Below are positions 59,093 through 63,783 of a stretch of DNA of 63,783 bases, piece by piece (positions within the stretch are counted from its first letter, which is position 1; each line of letters starts with the position of its first letter). The stretch is from Actinomycetota bacterium (GTDB lineage: Bacteria > Actinomycetota > CADDZG01 > WHSQ01). The notes beneath the pieces are model-generated. The model saw only the letters and a list, made by a program, of their open reading frames with translations, was not told where the DNA came from and searched no databases. The stretch lies in contig WHSV01000009.1 in NCBI GenBank assembly GCA_009379915.1, positions 1 through 63,783 on the forward strand, written 5' to 3'. The translations under genes were made by a program, and so were the position numbers.

Positions 59093-60217
59093 CTATGACC
59101 CGAACCTGACCTCGACGTCGGATGCGCCCCGCGCCGCGGCCACGACCTCGGCCTCTTTCTCGACCGCTGTCTTCGCGCGCCGAGTAGGGGAGCCGAACGC
59201 GTCGACGGTCACCACGAGGCGCTTCTTGCCGGCCATCTTGGCCCGCCACACTCCAGTGATCTCGCCGTCGACGAAGAGGGCCCCCGGCGCGCCGAGAACG
59301 CCGCGCCACAACGACTTCTGCTGGGCCTTGTCCTCGAGGAGCAACCCGCGGTCGCGCGCCTGGAGATAGGGATCGTACGGCGGAAGCAGCCGAACCATGT
59401 GCCCGGGCTTCGCCTTCTTGAGAGCGGAGAGATTTGTCCGCGGCAACCATGCGCGCTTGCCGTCGATGCTCACCTCCGAGAGGTCGTCGGGCCACACCGG
59501 CCCGACCAGCGGACGGTTGGTTCCGAGGAACGAGGCCACCTCGGATTCCGTGGCGGGGCCGAGAAACGTCAGGTACGCGCGGACGAGTGATTCGGTGCCG
59601 GCGGCCTTGCGCGGAATTCTCGGCCTGCCGTCGATCGGGGAAAGCATCACCGGCGACCTGTTGGTCGTCAACGCCAGCCCGGCAGGCAGAGCCGATAACC
59701 GGAAGAGTTGCTCGTGAATGTGCGTGCAATTGCAACTCCTGCACCAAAGCGAGACGTAGTCGGGCGCGCGCTTCGTGACGGCCCCGCTGACGTCCCCCTT
59801 GGTCATGGGCTTCGCCACTACCGCACGCATCGCCTTGGCGGCCTCGGATTGCGCCTCGAGTGCGGACCTGCCGGCCTTTTTCATGTCCGATCCGAACGCG
59901 GCCAGGCGCGCGTAGGCATCGTCTTCGCCCAGCGGCCACAGGGCGGGTGCCAGCTCCGGCAGGTCGGCTCGCCTGTGTAGATGCGGCGCTCCGCGGAACG
60001 TCCACGCGAGCGCCAGGGATTCATCGGCGATCAGGGCGTCGTTGGAACGCGCCTCGCGCAGACGGGCCGCCAGCCCGATCGCCGCCGAGCCGGCCGGCGT
60101 GTCCTGGAATCCAAGGTCGAATACCCCCAACCTGGATGCGGTACGGGCGCTGCGATCGAGCCCCTGGGCCGCCGCCCTGTAGGCGAGTACCTGCTTGCGA
60201 CCGACCTCGGTGATCAT
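59093..60217 (-). CDS. Winged-helix DNA glycosylase-like protein (AlkZ/HTH_42)
   Basis: A 374-aa member of the AlkZ-like winged-helix family that removes bulky or crosslinked bases in other bacteria. Family hallmarks: YRAAAQGLDRS, IADESLALAWTFRGAPHLHRRADL, YLTFLGPATESEVASFLG and PPYDPYLQARDRGLLL, the last near the catalytic QxQ position, where QAR is read here. CRSCNCTHIHEQLFRL is unusually Cys-rich. ATG 60217. Confidence 0.85.
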   Translation of the reverse strand: MITEVGRKQVLAYRAAAQGLDRSARTASRLGVFDLGFQDTPAGSAAIGLAARLREARSNDALIADESLALAWTFRGAPHLHRRADLPELAPALWPLGEDDAYARLAAFGSDMKKAGRSALEAQSEAAKAMRAVVAKPMTKGDVSGAVTKRAPDYVSLWCRSCNCTHIHEQLFRLSALPAGLALTTNRSPVMLSPIDGRPRIPRKAAGTESLVRAYLTFLGPATESEVASFLGTNRPLVGPVWPDDLSEVSIDGKRAWLPRTNLSALKKAKPGHMVRLLPPYDPYLQARDRGLLLEDKAQQKSLWRGVLGAPGALFVDGEITGVWRAKMAGKKRLVVTVDAFGSPTRRAKTAVEKEAEVVAAARGASDVEVRFGS

Positions 60218-60396
60218 CGTCGCTGCCGTCCTCCCGCGGGTCGAGGTTGGGATTTCTCGGTGAACACTAGTGGGGAAGTTCAGGGACGCCTGGTTTGCGT
60301 ATCAGGGGTGATCGGGAACCAAAAGGCGGGTGACTGCCGGCACCGTTGCCGCGGCGCCTGAACTCACTCCGTATCTGTGATCCGCCCGAGCGCGTC

Positions 60397-60789
60397 TCAC
60401 TCCGTGATCTCGAGCGTGCCCGTCATGTCCTCGGGATGGAACGAGCAGATGAAGTCGTAGGTCCCCGGCTCGACATCGGCGAGGTCGATGGAAACCGTCT
60501 CGCCTGCATCGACGTCCTCGTCTATGTCCGCCTCCTCGGCTTGCAGGTTGTGGGGTGACTCACCTTCGTTCGAGAGCTCGATGGTGTCGCCTACAGCCGC
60601 CGTCACCGTGTCCGGATCGAAGGAGAAGTCTTCGGCGGTCAACGTGACGCTACCGCCTCGGCCTCCGCCACCTGCGCCGTCTCCCGACGCGGCCGACGAA
60701 TCTCCATCATCGCCACCACAAGCCGTGGCCAACAGGGCGACGATCCCGAAGGCTGCAAGCATCCTCTTGATCGTGCGATCTCCTTTCAT
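60397..60789 (-). CDS. Cupredoxin lipoprotein (plastocyanin-like)
   Basis: 130-aa lipoprotein. Lipobox LLATACGG gives a lipidated Cys about residue 24. Single cupredoxin domain with type-1 copper ligands His (SPHNLQAEE), Cys, His and Met (FICSFHPEDM). ATG 60789 overlaps the stop of the upstream two-domain protein (ATGA). Likely periplasmic electron carrier or copper chaperone. Confidence 0.88.
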   Translation of the reverse strand: MKGDRTIKRMLAAFGIVALLATACGGDDGDSSAASGDGAGGGGRGGSVTLTAEDFSFDPDTVTAAVGDTIELSNEGESPHNLQAEEADIDEDVDAGETVSIDLADVEPGTYDFICSFHPEDMTGTLEITE

Positions 60790-61559
60790 CGGACGTTCAC
60801 CACTCCTTCCATCTCTGGGTGGATTGCACAGCGATATGCAAAGGTGCCGGGCCGGTCGAACGTGAAGGAGAACGATTCGCCCTGACCCAGGCTGTTCGAC
60901 TCGAAGTCCCCGTCGATCGCGGTGACCGTGTGCTCGGCGGCATCGTCGTTGTTCCACGTGACCCTGGTGCCGGCCTCGACCTCGGTTGCCTCGGGAGCGA
61001 ACGCGAAGTCGGCGATCGCAATCCGGCCCGGATCGCTCCGCGCCTCATCTTTGACGAGAGGTGCGTCCGCTCGGACGTCGAGCAGATCCTCCATTCCCAT
61101 GTCGTCGTGACCGTCGACGAGACATTCGATCTTGTGTGTTCCGGGGGCCAGGGTGACCCTCATCCGAGTCGACTCCCCGGGTTGGAGCAGCTCGGACTCG
61201 GCCTTGAAGAGATCGCCCGAACCGTGGCCGCTGCTCTCGCCCTCGAGCTCGATCTCGAAACCGTGCGGGACCGTCCCCCGGTTGTGGATCACGAAGGTCA
61301 CCGGTCCGGGCCGGATCGCCTTTGCCTCCGCGCCGATCGCCCACTCGCCGAGCCCGATCTCGAACCCGTCGCGCCTCGGATCGATGTGCTTGGCCGGACC
61401 GGAGTTCGACGAAGAGGTCGCCCTCCCCTGCGCGCCACCACCGGAATTGTTCTGGGCCGACTGGTTCGTTGGATCACCTGCCGGCTGCGTCGGGCTCTCG
61501 CCGCCGCACGCCGCGGCAACGATGACGAGCACGAGCGTCGCCAACTTGAGCTTCGGCAT
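60786..61559 (-). CDS. Two-domain cupredoxin lipoprotein
   Basis: 257-aa lipoprotein (lipobox VAAACGG). First cupredoxin-like domain: GTVPHGFEIELEGESSGHGSG and HKIECLVDGHDDMGMEDLL (His, Cys, His, Met candidates). Second domain: DDAAEHTVTAIDGDF and YRCAIHPEMEGV (His, Cys, His, Met). It could pass copper or electrons to the one-domain protein encoded next. No cytochrome oxidase or nitrite reductase gene is present to name the pathway. Confidence 0.85.
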   Translation of the reverse strand: MPKLKLATLVLVIVAAACGGESPTQPAGDPTNQSAQNNSGGGAQGRATSSSNSGPAKHIDPRRDGFEIGLGEWAIGAEAKAIRPGPVTFVIHNRGTVPHGFEIELEGESSGHGSGDLFKAESELLQPGESTRMRVTLAPGTHKIECLVDGHDDMGMEDLLDVRADAPLVKDEARSDPGRIAIADFAFAPEATEVEAGTRVTWNNDDAAEHTVTAIDGDFESNSLGQGESFSFTFDRPGTFAYRCAIHPEMEGVVNVR

Positions 61560-61855
61560 GCGTCAATCGCCCCCTTGGATGACCGTTGTCTTCGCGTTGC
61601 TTGTTGGCCTAACGACAAGGAGGCCGACGCGTTACGGGCGGCGGGTCGCCTGGGTGCTCTTGACTCGAGGTGCGGACCGCCGAAGCGTGCGGAGGAAGCT
61701 TCAATTTGGTGCGGATCCGCAGGTTTTCTATCTGGCAACCGCCAGGCGGGCTTCAGATAGCAGAGTCGCCGTTGGGAGCCAATTCGGCGGCCTGATTGGC
61801 CGCGCCCACCTGATCCCCCCGTGGGTGCCGGGTTTGCCTTTGGTGCCCGGCAACT
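61560..61855. other. Intergenic region with long hairpin
   Basis: 296 nt between TypA and the cupredoxin pair, both on the minus strand. It holds a composite hairpin at 61728-61760 (CTATCTG/CAGATAG outer, CCGCC/GGCGG inner), the palindrome GCGGATCCGC (61711-61720) and a 7-bp dyad TGCCGGG/CCCGGCA (61826-61852) just behind the TypA stop that may be a terminator without U-tract. Confidence 0.5.
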
Positions 61856-63688
61856 TTAGGAGCTTCGGCGCCGGGATTCCCTGGTTCGATCGCCGGCCTT
61901 CAGCGTGACCTTGCGCAGGCGCACGTGGTTGGGCGTGACCTCGGCGCACTCGTCTTCCCTGATGAACTCGAGGGCCTGTTCGAGCGACAGCTCGCGCGGG
62001 GGGATCAGGCGAACCAACTCATCGCCGGTGGAGGAGCGCATGTTCGTGAGCTTCTTCTCCTTGGTCGGGTTGACGTCCATGTCCTCGCTGCGGGCGTTCT
62101 CTCCGACGATCATTCCCTCGTAGACCTCGATGCCAGGCCCCACGAACATCGCTCCGCGGTCCTGGAGGTTGAGCAACGCATAGTTCGTCGTCTGACCTCG
62201 GCGGTCGGCGATGAGGCTCCCCGTCGGACGAGTGCGCAACTCACCGTGCCAGGGCTCGTAACGGTCGAAGACGTGATGGAGAAGCCCCGTGCCGCGCGTC
62301 TCGGTGAGGAACTCGGTTCGGAACCCGATAAGCCCGCGCGCGGGGACCAGGTACTCCATCCGCACCCAACCGGTTCCGTGGTTGACCATCTGCTCGAGGC
62401 GTCCTTTTCGGAGGGCGAGCAATTGGGTCACGACACCGAGGTAGTCCTCGGGAACGTCGATGGCCAGCGACTCTACGGGCTCGCAGAGCTTGCCGTCGAT
62501 CTCCTTCGTCACGACCTGGGGTTTGCCGACCGTCAGCTCGAAGCCCTCGCGCCGCATCATCTCGACGAGGACGGCGAGCTGTAGCTCTCCTCTGCCCTGG
62601 ACCTCCCAGGCATCGGGCCGGTCGGTGTCGAGCACGCGGATCGACACGTTCCCGATGAGCTCGGCATCGAGCCGGTTTTTCAAGAGCCGCGCGGTCAGCT
62701 TGTTGCCGTCCTGTCCGGAGAGCGGGGCAGTGTTGATGCCGACGAGCATCGACAACGACGGGTCGTCGAAGTGGCTTACGGGCAGCGGCCTCGGATCGTC
62801 TGGGTCCGAGAGCGTCTCGCCGATAGTGACTTCGGCGATGCCCGCAATTGCGATGATCTCCCCGGGACCGGCTTCGTCCGCATCGACACGGTCGAGCGAC
62901 TCAGTGACGTAGAGCTCGGTCACCTTGAGTCGTTCGACACTCCCGTCGGTCCGGCACCAGGCGACCTGACTTCCCTTCCGGATGGTTCCGTGGAAGACGC
63001 GGCACAGCGCGATCCGGCCGACGTAGGGGGACGAGTCGAGGTTGGTGACGAGCGCCTGCAGTGGGTGAGCCTCGTCGTGAGTCGGAGCGGGGATGCGGTC
63101 GAGCAGAAGCTCGAACAATGGCTTGAGATCGATGCCCTCGACTCCCTGTTCGAGCGACGCCCAGCCGGCGCGCGCGTTCGCGTAGACGATCGGGAAATCG
63201 ATCTGGCTCTCGTCCGCGTCAAGATCGAGAAACAACTGATAGACCTCGTCGACGACCTCGGAGATACGGGCGTCGGGGCGGTCGACCTTGTTGACCACGA
63301 GGATGACGGGGAGCCGCGCCTCGAGGGCCTTCCGCAACACGAACCGGGTCTGGGGAAGGGGGCCCTCGCTGGCGTCGACGAGGAGGAGAACGCCGTCGAC
63401 CATGGTCAGGCCCCGCTCGACCTCGCCCCCGAAGTCGGCGTGCCCCGGAGTGTCGACGATATTGATCTTGACTTCCCCGTAGCGCACGGCTGTGTTCTTG
63501 GCCAGGATGGTGATGCCCTTTTCGCGCTCGAGATCCATCGAGTCCATGACCCGCTCGTTGACGTCCTGGTTCGCCCGAAATGCGCCCGACTGCCACAGCA
63601 TCGCGTCGACGAGCGTCGTCTTGCCGTGGTCGACGTGAGCGACGATCGCGACGTTGCGAATGTCATTGCGAACGGACAGAACGGACAC
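61856..63688 (-). CDS. typA: Translational GTPase TypA/BipA
   Basis: Ribosome-associated GTPase of 610 aa. G1 [10 protein letters not shown]2 [13 protein letters not shown]3 [13 protein letters not shown]4 NKVDRPDA; then the EF-G-like domains II, III and V and the BipA-specific C-terminal domain ([31 protein letters not shown]). GTG 63688 has GGAG 8 nt upstream. Functions in stress-dependent ribosome assembly and translation. Complete. Confidence 0.95.
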   Translation of the reverse strand: MSVLSVRNDIRNVAIVAHVDHGKTTLVDAMLWQSGAFRANQDVNERVMDSMDLEREKGITILAKNTAVRYGEVKINIVDTPGHADFGGEVERGLTMVDGVLLLVDASEGPLPQTRFVLRKALEARLPVILVVNKVDRPDARISEVVDEVYQLFLDLDADESQIDFPIVYANARAGWASLEQGVEGIDLKPLFELLLDRIPAPTHDEAHPLQALVTNLDSSPYVGRIALCRVFHGTIRKGSQVAWCRTDGSVERLKVTELYVTESLDRVDADEAGPGEIIAIAGIAEVTIGETLSDPDDPRPLPVSHFDDPSLSMLVGINTAPLSGQDGNKLTARLLKNRLDAELIGNVSIRVLDTDRPDAWEVQGRGELQLAVLVEMMRREGFELTVGKPQVVTKEIDGKLCEPVESLAIDVPEDYLGVVTQLLALRKGRLEQMVNHGTGWVRMEYLVPARGLIGFRTEFLTETRGTGLLHHVFDRYEPWHGELRTRPTGSLIADRRGQTTNYALLNLQDRGAMFVGPGIEVYEGMIVGENARSEDMDVNPTKEKKLTNMRSSTGDELVRLIPPRELSLEQALEFIREDECAEVTPNHVRLRKVTLKAGDRTRESRRRSS

Positions 63689-63783
63689 GGATGATCTCCA
63701 GTCATCGAGGGCCCCCTGAACTCCGGGTGGGAGGCCGAGCGCACTGGGCCGGCGCGCATGGGCAATAGCCTACAAAATGGGGG

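Noticed and set aside
61826-61852. Intrinsic terminator of typA
   Set aside because: The 7-bp stem has a 13-nt loop and no U-tract on the minus strand, so a terminator is not claimed.

Overview
This is a 63.8-kb, high-GC bacterial window with tightly packed genes on both strands. F420-type flavoenzymes (an LLM-family oxidoreductase and a PPOX-family protein), a mycothiol-type DinB/maleylpyruvate-isomerase protein, a glutathione-independent formaldehyde dehydrogenase, ECF41-type and SigG-type sigma factors and frequent GTG/TTG starts point to an aerobic actinobacterium (Actinomycetota), probably a soil or uncultured lineage. Species level cannot be given. No rRNA, complete tRNA, CRISPR array, prophage or intact insertion sequence was seen.

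Layout. (1) 1-13.2 kb holds a secreted subtilase, small oxidoreductase-type genes, an MMPL exporter divergent from an ECF41 sigma factor with identical ECF41-type promoters on both sides, an SDR/VOC/SigG cluster, a phosphatase, a pterin dehydratase with a methyltransferase, and a secreted nuclease. (2) 13.7-32.6 kb is a purine-catabolism island: an NCS2 purine permease, adenine deaminase, a three-subunit xanthine dehydrogenase, an 8-oxoguanine deaminase-type amidohydrolase, a dihydropyrimidinase, diaminopropionate ammonia-lyase, a YgeW-type carbamoyltransferase, SsnA, XdhD, YgeY and an LLM flavoenzyme. An AbrB/RelE-type toxin-antitoxin pair sits in the middle. The island resembles the enterobacterial yge-xdhD-ssnA cluster; no uricase or allantoin genes are present. 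(3) 33-50 kb holds formaldehyde dehydrogenase, a Cys-rich mini-protein, a two-component system next to an ABC exporter, a PEP-mutase-family enzyme, a large secreted M14 carboxypeptidase, stress and repair genes (peroxiredoxin, AlkA-type glycosylase, hemerythrin) and several broken genes. (4) 51-56.6 kb is a five-gene operon: aconitase, citryl-CoA lyase-like, acyl-CoA ligase, HxlR regulator and ring-cleaving dioxygenase. It looks like an undescribed carboxylic-acid or aromatic catabolic route. (5) 56.7-63.8 kb holds a DinB-like protein, two envelope proteins (one with a sortase-like tail), an AlkZ-like glycosylase, two copper-site lipoproteins and TypA/BipA.

Main novelties. The purine island uses the ring-opening route ending in diaminopropionate, with a flavin enzyme where YgfK would be expected. 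The aconitase/citryl-CoA lyase/ligase operon has no assigned substrate. A 49-nt palindromic element occurs twice with one compensatory base-pair change. Two ECF41 promoters of identical -35 and -10 sequence lie back to back. Three perfect hairpins separate two genes of the xanthine dehydrogenase operon. A duplicated 9-bp minisatellite lies in a gap. Gene remnants with internal deletions or truncations (YciI, LtrA, GT2, PPOX, BBE and SDR tails) recur outside the two catabolic operons.
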